This document shows positions 28,401 to 38,345 of a stretch of DNA of 64,000 nucleotides, piece after piece. Position 1 is the stretch's first letter, and each line of letters opens with the position of its first letter. The notes under the pieces are model-generated. The model saw only the letters and a program-made list of their open reading frames with translations, had not been told where the DNA came from and did not search any database. This stretch comes from Prochlorococcus sp. AH-736-L23 (lineage in GTDB: Bacteria; Cyanobacteriota; Cyanobacteriia; PCC-6307; Cyanobiaceae). The stretch spans positions 62,001 through 126,000 of the forward strand of contig JAOIPS010000001.1 of assembly GCA_028141225.1 (NCBI GenBank), written 5' to 3'. Made by a program: the position numbers and the translations under genes.

Positions 28401-29549
28401 ATGTCATTTTTATTAAAAGCTCAAAATACCTGGGAAAATTTTGCGAAATACAAAATCAATGATTATGCAAAATTAAGAAATTTTGATTTTGGGCCAAATA
28501 ACGAAAGTTCAGTTTCAAAATTATCGCCTTTCATTACTCATAGAATATTATCGGAATATGACCTGATCCATGATATTAAAAGTAAGTACAAAATCAAAAA
28601 TTCAACTAAATTTGTTGAAGAAATATTTTGGAGAGTTTACTGGAAAGGCTGGATGGAAAATAGACCTAAAGTTTGGAGAAATTTTATTTCAGAAAACAAT
28701 CTCGATTTTGATTATGAGCTATATGAAAGTGCAATTAATGGCAATACAGAATTAGATTTTTTTAATTCTTGGGTCCATGAATTAAAGCAGTACAACTATT
28801 TGCATAACCATACAAGAATGTGGTTTGCGAGTACTTGGATATTTAATTTAGGCCTCCCATGGCAATTGGGAGCAAAGTTTTTCTTTAAATATCTTTTTGA
28901 TGGAGATGCTTCATCTAATCTCCTTAGCTGGAGATGGGTCGGAGGATTGCAAACGAAGGGAAAACAATATCTTTTTTCATCATCAAACCTCAGAAAGTTT
29001 TCAAATAATAGATTTAATGTAGAAAAAATAAGTAATCAACAAATTTTTCTTGAAGAATCTAATCAAATTCCATTTGAAGATGAGATTTATAAAAATGATA
29101 TGGATCCTAAATCAGATAACCTGATTATGTTTGAAAATGATCTGCACCTTGAAACCCTTAAAAATTTGCTTCTTAGCTATAAAAAAGTATTTATTATCCT
29201 TTTAAAAAATGAACAAAGACAAATTAAGTTGTCTGAATCTGTTTTGAAATTTAAACAAGATTTGGTCTCTGAATTTGTAGAGCAATTTGATAATGTTGAA
29301 CAGATTGATCCTTATTCATTAGAAAATACTTTTAAAAAAACTAACGAAATAGACATTATTTATCCTGGAGTGGGAGAAAATTATGATTTCATAACTGAAT
29401 TTAAAACTTTACACCATAAAAAAATTTTTAACCTTGTTAGAGATGAAGATTTATTTGCTTGGAAATTCGCCAAAAAAGGGTTTTTCAAATTTAAAGAAAA
29501 TATTCCGAAAATCAATCAGAGAATATTAGAAAATTTTTCAAAAAAATAA
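28401..29549 (+). CDS. photolyase/cryptochrome-like FAD-binding protein with N-terminal FAD domain
   Basis: 'NHTRMWFASTWIFNLGLPWQLGAKFFFKYLFDGDASSNLLSWRWVGGLQTKGKQYLFSSSNLRKFSNNRF' matches the photolyase FAD-domain signature. Confidence 0.8.
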   Translation: MSFLLKAQNTWENFAKYKINDYAKLRNFDFGPNNESSVSKLSPFITHRILSEYDLIHDIKSKYKIKNSTKFVEEIFWRVYWKGWMENRPKVWRNFISENNLDFDYELYESAINGNTELDFFNSWVHELKQYNYLHNHTRMWFASTWIFNLGLPWQLGAKFFFKYLFDGDASSNLLSWRWVGGLQTKGKQYLFSSSNLRKFSNNRFNVEKISNQQIFLEESNQIPFEDEIYKNDMDPKSDNLIMFENDLHLETLKNLLLSYKKVFIILLKNEQRQIKLSESVLKFKQDLVSEFVEQFDNVEQIDPYSLENTFKKTNEIDIIYPGVGENYDFITEFKTLHHKKIFNLVRDEDLFAWKFAKKGFFKFKENIPKINQRILENFSKK

Positions 29550-29592
29550 TCTTTAACTTAGTTAAGTTCCTAATCAGAAAAAAATAAATCTT

Positions 29593-29620
29593 TTGACCAG
29601 TAAGTATAAATACTTATTTA
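29593..29620 (+). promoter_or_regulatory. putative promoter with palindrome aagtataaatactt (29602-29615) between TTGACC and TATTTA
   Basis: Same 14-bp palindrome as 1634-1647. Confidence 0.35.
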
Positions 29621-29694
29621 GGTGCGACTTTTGCTCTTTAATCCACGATGGATACTGTGACTAGTTATTTTTACTTAAGGATAATTTTTTTATA

Positions 29695-30246
29695 GTGCTT
29701 TCAACAATTCTCACAAAGTCGTTTAGCAAAGATACTGCTTTATTAATTCTTAGAGTTATAACTGGAACTGTTCTTATTCATCACGGTTATGAAAAATTAG
29801 CAAATATAGAAAATTTCGCTGATGCTTTTGTCAGACCTCTACATCTTCCATTCCCAATATTTTTATCATACATAGCTGCATTCTCTGAAATAGGTGGTAG
29901 TTGGCTACTAATTATCGGATTAGCTACAAGATTTGGAGCTTTGGCAATTGTGGGAACAATTTCTGTCGCTATATACCATGCACTTGTTACTTCAGGTTTT
30001 AATATTTTCTTACTAGAGCTTTTACTTTTGTATTTCGCTTCAGCAACTTCAATTGCATTAACAGGACCTGGTAATTTCTCCTTGGATGAAGTTATTATCA
30101 GAATTTTGAAATCAGAAGATGAAGAGGAAATCATTTCTTCCACAAAATCAAAAAATGCTAGGGAAGTCGAAGTTAAAGAAGAAACAAGTAAAGGTGGTTT
30201 ATTTCAATTTTTGCAAGCAAACATACTCTCAGATACTTCAAGCTAA
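29695..30246 (+). CDS. DoxX family protein
   Basis: 'ALLILRVITGTVLIHHGYEKLANIENFADAFVRPLHLPFPIFLSYIAAFSEIGGSWLLIIGLATRFGA'. Confidence 0.9.
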   Translation: MLSTILTKSFSKDTALLILRVITGTVLIHHGYEKLANIENFADAFVRPLHLPFPIFLSYIAAFSEIGGSWLLIIGLATRFGALAIVGTISVAIYHALVTSGFNIFLLELLLLYFASATSIALTGPGNFSLDEVIIRILKSEDEEEIISSTKSKNAREVEVKEETSKGGLFQFLQANILSDTSS

Positions 30247-30447
30247 CTTTTTAGGATAAAGGTTATTGATTAGTTCTAACCTTTTTCTATAACTGTTCCT
30301 CTTCTCAAGTTTTATCTTGATTGTTGCTTCAGAAAGACTTATAAACAGCCCTATAGCTGTAACCCAAGATAAAAAAATAAAAGGGTTTTCTGGAATTTCT
30401 GAGAAATTCATATGAATAATACTTCTTTTTTTAAACTGACTGATCAA
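30238..30447 (-). CDS. small membrane protein
   Basis: ORF track; likely starts at the internal MNFSEIPENPFIFLSWVTAIGLFISLSEATIKIKLEKRNSYRKRLELINNLYP. Confidence 0.5.
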   Translation of the reverse strand: MISQFKKRSIIHMNFSEIPENPFIFLSWVTAIGLFISLSEATIKIKLEKRNSYRKRLELINNLYPKKLA

Positions 30448-30485
30448 TATATGTTTTTCAACCTAAATATACAATTTAGAAATAT

Positions 30486-31037
30486 TTAAGGATTAATTTC
30501 AACTTTTTCCCATTTCCTAATCTTTTCCCAAAGATATCGTTTATGAACAGGCTGTTCTAATTTAAGAAGATCTACTGAATCGATTTCAAAATTTAGAACT
30601 ACAAAATTTTCTGACTTGGGTTGATTGGACAATATTTCATGAGCAGATTGGACTTTTGGGTTTATTTTTTTTCCAGGATATCCCCAAAACCAAGAAGATT
30701 TTGATTTTTCTGATAATAAATCCCAATAATTTTTGTTATCACTTAATTCACGAATTTTTCCTTTGAATCTATATTGTGATTTGGTTTTCAAAAAGAACCA
30801 TAATATTTCTGCATTAGGGTTAAATTTTAAATGCCCAATTTTTTCACTTCTTCTATCCGTGAAAATAATCATTGAACTATTTTTATGCCATCCTCTAAAA
30901 ACAACTGTTCTTAATCTTGGCTCATTTTCTTCACTTACCGTTGCAAGCTGTATCCATCTATTAGAGGGTAATTTGCCCTCTTTTTTTCTAGAAGATTTTA
31001 AATCTTGTCTCCAACTGGGTAAGTTGTTATCAGGCAT
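30486..31037 (-). CDS. pyridoxamine 5'-phosphate oxidase family FMN-binding protein
   Basis: 'WIQLATVSEENEPRLRTVVFRGWHKNSSMIIFTDRRSEKIGHLKFNPNAEILWFFLKTKSQYRFKG'. Confidence 0.88.
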   Translation of the reverse strand: MPDNNLPSWRQDLKSSRKKEGKLPSNRWIQLATVSEENEPRLRTVVFRGWHKNSSMIIFTDRRSEKIGHLKFNPNAEILWFFLKTKSQYRFKGKIRELSDNKNYWDLLSEKSKSSWFWGYPGKKINPKVQSAHEILSNQPKSENFVVLNFEIDSVDLLKLEQPVHKRYLWEKIRKWEKVEINP

Positions 31038-31647
31038 TTAATTTAGGCAATATAAGACCACTTTTCTTTTTGTATTCTTCGAATGAATCATATTTTGAGA
31101 GCGATTTATCTTTTTTTATCATTCTTGGTAGAAAAACTATAGAGAAAAATATTGCAAGAATTACTAATGGAATGAAACTCATTGAAAGTATGGCGAATGA
31201 TAGATAAATTAGTATTTCTCCAAGATAATTTGTATTTCTTATATTTTTGAAAAATCCTTCTTTAATGAGATCTTTTTTTAATTTAAGAGAAAAGTATTTT
31301 TGAGCATCACTAGCAAAGTGTAGAAACACACCAATTATATTTATAGATACAGATGCAGCTATTACGACATTTGGAACAGATTTCTGAGATGAGATAAGAA
31401 TATAGGGAGCCACCCAGTAACTTCCAAGGAAAATAAAACCAGTAACTGAAGTTAAAAAATTGATTTTTTCTTTAAAATAAGTATCTGGGAATATCTTTTC
31501 TTTCAGAAGCCAAAGCAATCCATAAGTACCATGCAGGGCTAAATAAACGTATGGAGCGATCGTAAAATTATCAAAAAAGATCATAAGACCTATCACTACA
31601 AAGGCAGTGAGCCCTTTATGTAGATTAATTATTTGATTAAGTTTCAT
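31030..31647 (-). CDS. DUF1295 / isoprenylcysteine methyltransferase-like membrane protein
   Basis: 'LIKEGFFKNIRNTNYLGEILIYLSFAILSMSFIPLVILAIFFSIVFLPRMIKKDKSLSKYDSFEEYKKKSGLILP'. Confidence 0.75.
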   Translation of the reverse strand: MKLNQIINLHKGLTAFVVIGLMIFFDNFTIAPYVYLALHGTYGLLWLLKEKIFPDTYFKEKINFLTSVTGFIFLGSYWVAPYILISSQKSVPNVVIAASVSINIIGVFLHFASDAQKYFSLKLKKDLIKEGFFKNIRNTNYLGEILIYLSFAILSMSFIPLVILAIFFSIVFLPRMIKKDKSLSKYDSFEEYKKKSGLILPKLNA

Positions 31648-31714
31648 CTTTTTAAATAATCTAAAAAATCAAATTATTTTCTGTGGATATAACCTAGGTT
31701 GTTAGAAGTTTTAA

Positions 31715-31786
31715 TGGGCGATACTGGATTCGAACCAGTGGCCACTACCGTGTCGAGGTAGTGCTCTACCACTGAGCTAATCGCCC
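31715..31786 (-). tRNA. tRNA-Val (anticodon GAC)
   Basis: Reverse complement GGGCGATTAGCTCAGTGGTAGAGCACTACCTCGACACGGTAGTGGCCACTGGTTCGAATCCAGTATCGCCCA folds as a cloverleaf; loop TCGACAC. Confidence 0.97.
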
Positions 31787-31835
31787 AAATTGAAGAATTT
31801 TTAATCCCCCTTATAAGAAAATAGCAGGTTGCGTT

Positions 31836-32627
31836 TCATTTTCTAAGTAATTTAACTTTCCATCGTTCTCTTTTGGTTATTTCTAAATTCAGAATTTCGA
31901 TAAATCCTTTATTTTCAAGTTCTAGTTTGTCGCCAATTTTTAGATTAATAGTTGGCTTATTAACTTTGCTTCCATTTAATCTGAGCATTCCATTTTCTAT
32001 CCTTTCAATGATTTTGGTTCGTGATACCCTAAAGCCCGCTGAAGCTATAGCATCTAATCTTTTTGAAGCCTCTACTGTATTGACAAGTTTTTTTGATCTT
32101 CCAGAAGGTATTTGTAATTCATCTATACCTACTACATTAATTTTTACTTTTACGTCTCTCAAATAAACAAATTTTTCATCTAGATGCTTAATATCTAAAT
32201 TATCAATTATCCCTTGTGCTCCCCTATCGCCAATAGTCCATATATCTCCAACTTTTATTTGATTAACCCCGTTTTCAATTAAGAGGGATCTAAAGTCGTC
32301 TTGTGTGGCATTATCAAATAAAAAATTTCCATTAATTTTTATTCCTTGAGCTGGAAAATTACTTTTTAGCGCATCCTCCTCAGGAATATTATCACCTCTA
32401 AAGCAAGCTATCCTAGATCTTTGAGAAGAGGAGAATCCTCCATAAATAAAAAATTTGAAATCATTTAAATTTTCAAAATCTTTTAAAATCTCTTCGCAAA
32501 TATAAGTTGAGTTAAATCCAGTCCAATAAGTTTCCCAGTGTTTGTAGGCTAAGTTAGCAATATTTATTAATTCCTCAGTTTCTTTTTTGTAATTTGAATT
32601 TATTAAGATTTCTTTTAAGTCAATCAT
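31836..32627 (-). CDS. photosystem II S4 domain protein (YlmH-like RNA-binding)
   Basis: C-terminal S4 'SKRLDAIASAGFRVSRTKIIERIENGMLRLNGSKVNKPTINLKIGDKLELENKGFIEI' and 'IGDRGAQGIID'. Confidence 0.88.
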   Translation of the reverse strand: MIDLKEILINSNYKKETEELINIANLAYKHWETYWTGFNSTYICEEILKDFENLNDFKFFIYGGFSSSQRSRIACFRGDNIPEEDALKSNFPAQGIKINGNFLFDNATQDDFRSLLIENGVNQIKVGDIWTIGDRGAQGIIDNLDIKHLDEKFVYLRDVKVKINVVGIDELQIPSGRSKKLVNTVEASKRLDAIASAGFRVSRTKIIERIENGMLRLNGSKVNKPTINLKIGDKLELENKGFIEILNLEITKRERWKVKLLRK

Positions 32628-33194
32628 TTAGCCTTCCAAAAAAATTATATCTTTTGCTTCTGATTGTTTTATTAAAGCCCAAGGTAATTCGGTCCCAATT
32701 TGATTTTCAAGTAGAACAAGCCATTTACCCTCTTTATTAAAATTAATAATTGATCTCAACTCTTTATTTCTATTAATATTGATACTTGCAGAAGAAACAA
32801 TGCTTCCTAAATAACCTGAACCCATTCCTAAAAGACCTCCAATTAATGATTCCCCGATGTTATTTAAACCAAGAAAGCTGAAGGTAGATAAATTTGTCAT
32901 ATTAGAAAAAGCTATTCCAGCTATAAACCCAAACGGCATTAGCCATCTACTCATATCTTTTTGCCTGATCTTCCTATCAAGTTTAGGATTTAAGATTCTT
33001 ATATCTTCAAAATTTTGAGATTTGAATAAGATATTTGCTTTCGCATTTAGCAATTCTGTTTCGCCTGATGATATTTTCTCACTTATTGGTGGGATTAAAA
33101 TAGCTTCAGAGAGCATTACTGATTTTTCGTTGAAAACATCAAAAAGCTGGATACATTTATTAATGTCTTCAAATATCACAATACTTTTAGTCAA
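32628..33194 (-). CDS. hypothetical membrane protein
   Basis: ORF track; central Gly-rich hydrophobic hairpin; abuts the S4 gene. Confidence 0.6.
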   Translation of the reverse strand: MTKSIVIFEDINKCIQLFDVFNEKSVMLSEAILIPPISEKISSGETELLNAKANILFKSQNFEDIRILNPKLDRKIRQKDMSRWLMPFGFIAGIAFSNMTNLSTFSFLGLNNIGESLIGGLLGMGSGYLGSIVSSASININRNKELRSIINFNKEGKWLVLLENQIGTELPWALIKQSEAKDIIFLEG

Positions 33195-33293
33195 ATTTCA
33201 ATCCTCAAATGTTTGTGTGTTATTCAAATTAATAAAATAAGATACATACACTATAGATTAAGTTAAAGTAAAAGATTAAAGAACCAATCTTAA

Positions 33294-34880
33294 ATGACAA
33301 AAGTTCTCATTACAGATCCAATTGATCAAACAGGAATCGATATTCTTTCACAAGTTGCTCAGGTTGATCAGAAGATAGGAATTTCAGACTCTGAGTTAGC
33401 TTCCATTATTAAAGATTATGATGCTTTAATGATTCGCTCTGGTACTCAAGTGACGGAAGAGATTATAAACTCTTCAAGTAAACTGAGAATTATTGGGAGA
33501 GCAGGAGTTGGAGTCGATAATGTAGATGTTAAGGCTGCTACGCAAAAAGGAGTCCTTGTTGTTAATTCTCCAGGGGGTAACACAATAGCAGCGGCTGAAC
33601 ATACTATAGCTATGATGTTGGCCTTATCTAGGCATATTCCAATTGCTAATAGTAGTACTTTGTTAGGTAAATGGGAGAGAAAGAAATTCGTTGGGAATGA
33701 GCTCTATAAGAAAAAATTAGGTGTAGTAGGTTTAGGGAAAATTGGTGCACATGTAGCAAAAGTTGCTAATGCATTAGGAATGGAAGTTTGCGGATATGAT
33801 CCCTTTGTTTCAACTGAAAGAGCTCAACAAATCCAAGTTAAACTATCTGATCTAGAAGATTTATTCCAACAATCCGATTATGTAACTTTGCATTTACCTC
33901 GCACACCAGAGACAGAGAATTTAGTAAATATGGAGGTGCTTAAAAATATGAAAAGTAGCGCAAAATTAATTAATTGCGCTCGTGGAGGCTTGATTGACGA
34001 AGAGGCATTAGCAGAAGCTTTAAATAAATCATTGATTGCAGGTGCTGCAATAGATGTATTTTCTAAAGAACCTTTGGAATCTAATTCACCACTTTTGAAG
34101 GTTGAAAAGAATCTTATTCTTACCCCCCACTTAGGAGCATCTACTCGGGAAGCACAAGAAAATGTAGCTGTTGATGTTGCGGAACAAATAAGGGATGTCT
34201 TGCTTGGTTTATCTGCTAGAACTGCAGTAAATATTCCAGGTTTGAGCCCTGATATTATGGATAGTCTGAAACCTCATTTGCAGTTAGCTGAAACCATGGG
34301 TCTGCTTATAAGCCAGCTTTCAGGTGGGCAGATACAGAAACTAGAAGTAAAGCTTCAAGGTGAATTTGTTCAACATCCTTCTCAGCCATTAATAATAGCT
34401 AGTCTTAAAGGCCTTCTAAGTAAAGCTTTGGGAGATAGGATTAATTATGTGAATGCTTCGCTAGAAGCAGATTCAAGAGGTATTTCAGTAGTCGAGAATA
34501 AAGATGAGGCAAGACCTGAATTTGCTAGTGGTTCGCTTCAGTTAACCACTTATGGAGATAACGGCGACCATAGCGTAGCGGGAAGCATTTTTGCTGATGG
34601 GGAATTAAGAATTATTAGTATTGATCAATACCCAGTTAATGTATCACCAAGCAGATATATGTTGGTTACTAGGCACAGAGATATGCCAGGTATTATTGGC
34701 AAGCTGGGGTCTTTATTAGGTAGCAACAATGTAAATATTGCCTCAATGCAAGTTGGGCGCAAAATTGTTAGAGGGGAAGCTGTTATGGTTCTAAGTATTG
34801 ATGATCCAATACCTAATAAGTTGCTTGATACCATTATTGAAGTAGATGGGATTACCAACGCTAATCCAGTTACTCTATGA
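33294..34880 (+). CDS. serA: D-3-phosphoglycerate dehydrogenase
   Basis: 'VLITDPIDQTGIDIL...IGRAGVGVDNVDVKAATQKGVLVVNSPGGNTIAAAEHTIAMMLALSR', C-terminal ACT domain. Confidence 0.97.
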   Translation: MTKVLITDPIDQTGIDILSQVAQVDQKIGISDSELASIIKDYDALMIRSGTQVTEEIINSSSKLRIIGRAGVGVDNVDVKAATQKGVLVVNSPGGNTIAAAEHTIAMMLALSRHIPIANSSTLLGKWERKKFVGNELYKKKLGVVGLGKIGAHVAKVANALGMEVCGYDPFVSTERAQQIQVKLSDLEDLFQQSDYVTLHLPRTPETENLVNMEVLKNMKSSAKLINCARGGLIDEEALAEALNKSLIAGAAIDVFSKEPLESNSPLLKVEKNLILTPHLGASTREAQENVAVDVAEQIRDVLLGLSARTAVNIPGLSPDIMDSLKPHLQLAETMGLLISQLSGGQIQKLEVKLQGEFVQHPSQPLIIASLKGLLSKALGDRINYVNASLEADSRGISVVENKDEARPEFASGSLQLTTYGDNGDHSVAGSIFADGELRIISIDQYPVNVSPSRYMLVTRHRDMPGIIGKLGSLLGSNNVNIASMQVGRKIVRGEAVMVLSIDDPIPNKLLDTIIEVDGITNANPVTL

Positions 34881-34898
34881 AGTGGCTTGACTTAGGTA

Positions 34899-35810
34899 AT
34901 GGAAACTAAAGATTGGTATAAACTAACTTTTCTGATAGAAAGTGATTCTGAAGAAATTATTATTTGGAAATTAAATGAGCTCGGAATATTTAGTTTTTCA
35001 TTTGAATATTTAATTAAAAATGAACATAAAAAAGAAGTTAATATATGGCTTCCAATTGATGATTGGGATGAAGGTTCTAGAAGTGGTTTTGAAAAAATAA
35101 TTAGCAAACTTCTAAATATTAATCCCCCTAAGAATAAATTTTTTGACTGGAGTATTATCAAAGAGGAGGATTGGCTAACAAGTTGGAAGAAATATTGGGC
35201 TCCTGAATTAGTAGGAAATCATTTTTTAATATTGCCTTGTTGGATAAATCTAGATAAAAAATTTAAAGATAAACAAATCATAAAAATTGATCCTGGAGCA
35301 GCTTTTGGTACAGGAAGTCATCCTTCAACTTATCTTTGCTTGGAAAAAATGGAGAATATTTTATTTTCTGATAAAAAGGTATTAGATATTGGGAGCGGTA
35401 GCGGGATTTTGAGTGTAGCTGCAAGATTGCTTGGCGCTAAAGGGGTTTGTGCAGTGGATAATGATTATTTAGCTATAAATTCAACAAGATCTAATTTCCA
35501 ACTAAATTTCGGTAATTTAAACAACTTAAATACATATTTGGGATCTTTTAATGAGGTAATTTTAAAAAATCAACTCGAACAATTTGATTTTGTTTTATGC
35601 AATATTCTTGCTGAAGTAATAAAAGGAATGATTCCAAATATTGATAAGTGCTTGAGAAACAATGGGGAAGTCATTTTCAGTGGAATTCTGAATTCACAAA
35701 AGGATGAAATTATTAAAATATTAATTCAAAATGACTTGAAATTACTGGATGTATCAACTAGAAAAGATTGGGCATGCATTTCTGCGCAAAAAGCCAGCAA
35801 TCCAACCTAA
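34899..35810 (+). CDS. prmA: ribosomal protein L11 methyltransferase
   Basis: '[23 protein letters not shown]...[29 protein letters not shown]'. Confidence 0.93.
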   Translation: METKDWYKLTFLIESDSEEIIIWKLNELGIFSFSFEYLIKNEHKKEVNIWLPIDDWDEGSRSGFEKIISKLLNINPPKNKFFDWSIIKEEDWLTSWKKYWAPELVGNHFLILPCWINLDKKFKDKQIIKIDPGAAFGTGSHPSTYLCLEKMENILFSDKKVLDIGSGSGILSVAARLLGAKGVCAVDNDYLAINSTRSNFQLNFGNLNNLNTYLGSFNEVILKNQLEQFDFVLCNILAEVIKGMIPNIDKCLRNNGEVIFSGILNSQKDEIIKILIQNDLKLLDVSTRKDWACISAQKASNPT

Positions 35811-35944
35811 ATATAAGTTTTCCTTATATATACTCTTTCATACATTTTATTGTGTCATTTTTTACTTCAAAATCTCACATATCGACCAAATCGATGTTAA
35901 AAATGTATTTGATAGGTATTAATTACCAACAATTTTTTATTTAA

Positions 35945-36244
35945 ATGGCTTCTTACAAAGTTACTCTCATCAGCGAAGGTGAAGGCCTCAATTCAACCAT
36001 TGAAGTACCTGATGACCAATACATCCTCGATGCGGCTGAAGAACAAGGTATCGACCTTCCTTATTCCTGTAGAGCTGGAGCATGTTCAACATGTGCTGGA
36101 AAAGTTACTTCAGGTAGTGTTGATCAATCAGATCAAAGTTTCTTGGATGATGACCAATTAGAAGCTGGTTTTGTTCTTACTTGTGTTGCTTACCCAACAT
36201 CTGACGTAACAATTACAACTCATGCTGAGGAAGAATTGTACTAA
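35945..36244 (+). CDS. petF: plant-type [2Fe-2S] ferredoxin
   Basis: '[60 protein letters not shown]'. Confidence 0.97.
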   Translation: MASYKVTLISEGEGLNSTIEVPDDQYILDAAEEQGIDLPYSCRAGACSTCAGKVTSGSVDQSDQSFLDDDQLEAGFVLTCVAYPTSDVTITTHAEEELY

Positions 36245-36289
36245 TTATAAAAATTTAACTTTTCTAAGTTGATTATTGATTATTTCTCT

Positions 36290-36317
36290 GCCACCCTCTA
36301 TAAAGGTGGCTTTTTTT
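36290..36317 (+). terminator. intrinsic terminator of petF
   Basis: gccacc (36290-36295) / ggtggc (36305-36310) then T7. Confidence 0.85.
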
Positions 36318-36321
36318 GTAA

Positions 36322-36690
36322 ATGGATAAATTTGAATTTTTCAAAACTGGGAGTGTTCAATCAAGTTATGGAGGTCAGTACAGTTATAAGATAATTGGAC
36401 CATGTTGCAGACTGTATGATAGGGAAGAGTTACCCTGGCCCTGCTCAAGGCTTGCTTGGAGAAGTAAGGAGCCTAGTTGGAGAAGAATAGGGTCTAGGTT
36501 CGTTGCAGATATGGCTTCAAGAAAATGCCCATCTTACTCAGTAGAGATTTTGGAGCCTGGATCAAAACCTGTTGAGACAGTTATAACTCTTTTTTCAAAG
36601 AAATTTTCTTCTGATATACAGGAATGGTGGTACAGCAAAAAGCCAGGCTCTAGGAAGCCTGGCAATATCTACCCATCTGAAGTTAGTTAG
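36322..36690 (+). CDS. conserved-looking hypothetical protein (122 aa)
   Basis: ORF track; 'GPCCRLYDREELPWPCSRLAWRSKEPSWRRIGSRFVADMASRKCPSYSVEILEPG'. Confidence 0.65.
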   Translation: MDKFEFFKTGSVQSSYGGQYSYKIIGPCCRLYDREELPWPCSRLAWRSKEPSWRRIGSRFVADMASRKCPSYSVEILEPGSKPVETVITLFSKKFSSDIQEWWYSKKPGSRKPGNIYPSEVS

Positions 36691-36698
36691 ATTTAATA

Positions 36699-37301
36699 TT
36701 AGGCTTTTGGTTTAGGAGGTGTGTAACCTTTTAGGCCAGAACATTCTAGGCTATCGGCTGTATTTACTCCTGTCTGTGAATTAGTACCTGTTGCTCTCTC
36801 GCAAAGTGATTTTCTTGTCTTTAAATCAAGGTTTGCGTCAGTAAAGTCTGCTCCATCAATAATTGCACCATCAAAAACACTTTTCATTAGCTCACCATTA
36901 GTAAGATTCGCATCTGTAAAATCAGCATTATCAAAGCGTGTTGCATATGCAATAAGGTCCTTCATATTGGCTCCTTTAAAACTAGAGTTTTTTGCAGTTG
37001 TTACACTCATATATGCGCCTTGAAGATTAGCTTCTCCTAAATCTTGATTTGATAAATCATATTTAACATATTCAGTATTATGGAGGTCGGCACCGTGAAG
37101 ATCATCTTTTAGTACGTCAACTGATGAAGGATCACTAGGATAAAGCGCATTTGCAGAGATTGGACTAATGAGTAAACCAATAACTAACGGAAGAAAAATA
37201 AATAGTCTTTTTAAAGACTTATGTAGTGATGAAAACATAGAAACCATTTCGATCAACATCAATATAGAAAACCTATGACTATTATTCCATGGGTTGGTCA
37301 T
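36699..37301 (-). CDS. pentapeptide repeat protein with signal peptide
   Basis: A(D/N)LxN/F repeats: 'ANLQGAYMSVTTAKNSSFKGANMKDLIAYATRFDNADFTDANLTNGELMKSVFDGAIIDGADFTDANLD'. Confidence 0.9.
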   Translation of the reverse strand: MTNPWNNSHRFSILMLIEMVSMFSSLHKSLKRLFIFLPLVIGLLISPISANALYPSDPSSVDVLKDDLHGADLHNTEYVKYDLSNQDLGEANLQGAYMSVTTAKNSSFKGANMKDLIAYATRFDNADFTDANLTNGELMKSVFDGAIIDGADFTDANLDLKTRKSLCERATGTNSQTGVNTADSLECSGLKGYTPPKPKA

Positions 37302-37333
37302 TTGCGACCCTTCTTCTCACGAACTGTTGCAGT

Positions 37334-38272
37334 TTATTTTATTTCTGCCGTTAGAAAATCTTTTGCAAGTTCAGTATTCGGAAAGACTTTTTGAGCCTCT
37401 TTAAGCAAATCGCTTGGCGTGATTGCATTTTTATTGGTGTATCTTGGACTTAAATGAGTAATAATCAATTTTTTTGTGTTAGATAATAATGCTGTTTTGG
37501 CAGCCATAATTGTTGTTGAATGTAATTTTTCGTAGGCCATGCTTTCATCCTCCTCTGAAAAAGTCGATTCATGTACTAGCAAATCGGCATTTTTTGATAG
37601 TGAAACAGCTGATTCGCTAAACACTGTATCTGTGCAATAAACAAAACTTTCACCTTTTCTAGGAGGACCACAGAATTCTTTCCCATCGAATGTCCTTCCA
37701 TCCGCTAATACGACTTTTTTGCCTTGTTGCAGTTCTGAATAAATTGGTCCAGGTGCTATTTTTAGAGACTTTGCTTTTTTGATATCAAATATACCTGGTT
37801 TATCTTTTTCACTCACCCTATAACCATAAGCAGGTATTTTATGTTTAAGGCAGGCACAATTTACTTTTATTTTGTTATTTTCAAATAGGATTTTATTTTC
37901 TGATGCAAAATTTTCAACTTCCACAAAATTTAATGGGAAAGACAATTTGCAAAAACTACTTTTAAGTGCTGAATTTATAAAACTTCGCAACCCTGAAGGA
38001 CCGTAAATTTGAATACCCTCACTATTTCCTGATAAACCTAAGGTAGCTAGAAGTCCAGGCAAACCATAAATATGATCACCATGCATATGAGTAATAAATA
38101 TTTTCTTGATTTGTGAAGATTTAATATTGCTTTTCATTATTTGATGTTGTGTTCCTTCTCCGCAATCAAAAAGCCAAACTTCTGATGACTGTGATAATTT
38201 AAGTGCTAGGGAAGAAACATTTCTCGTTAAGGATGGGACACCTGAGCTTGTTCCTAAGAAGGTAATATTCAC
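37334..38272 (-). CDS. rnz: ribonuclease Z
   Basis: '[20 protein letters not shown]...[13 protein letters not shown]...[17 protein letters not shown]'. Confidence 0.95.
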   Translation of the reverse strand: MNITFLGTSSGVPSLTRNVSSLALKLSQSSEVWLFDCGEGTQHQIMKSNIKSSQIKKIFITHMHGDHIYGLPGLLATLGLSGNSEGIQIYGPSGLRSFINSALKSSFCKLSFPLNFVEVENFASENKILFENNKIKVNCACLKHKIPAYGYRVSEKDKPGIFDIKKAKSLKIAPGPIYSELQQGKKVVLADGRTFDGKEFCGPPRKGESFVYCTDTVFSESAVSLSKNADLLVHESTFSEEDESMAYEKLHSTTIMAAKTALLSNTKKLIITHLSPRYTNKNAITPSDLLKEAQKVFPNTELAKDFLTAEIK

Positions 38273-38345
38273 TTATTTATGATATTTTTATTGTTATATC
38301 TGGATTAAATTTAGACTTTTAGTCAAACTTAGGCAAATTAAGCAT

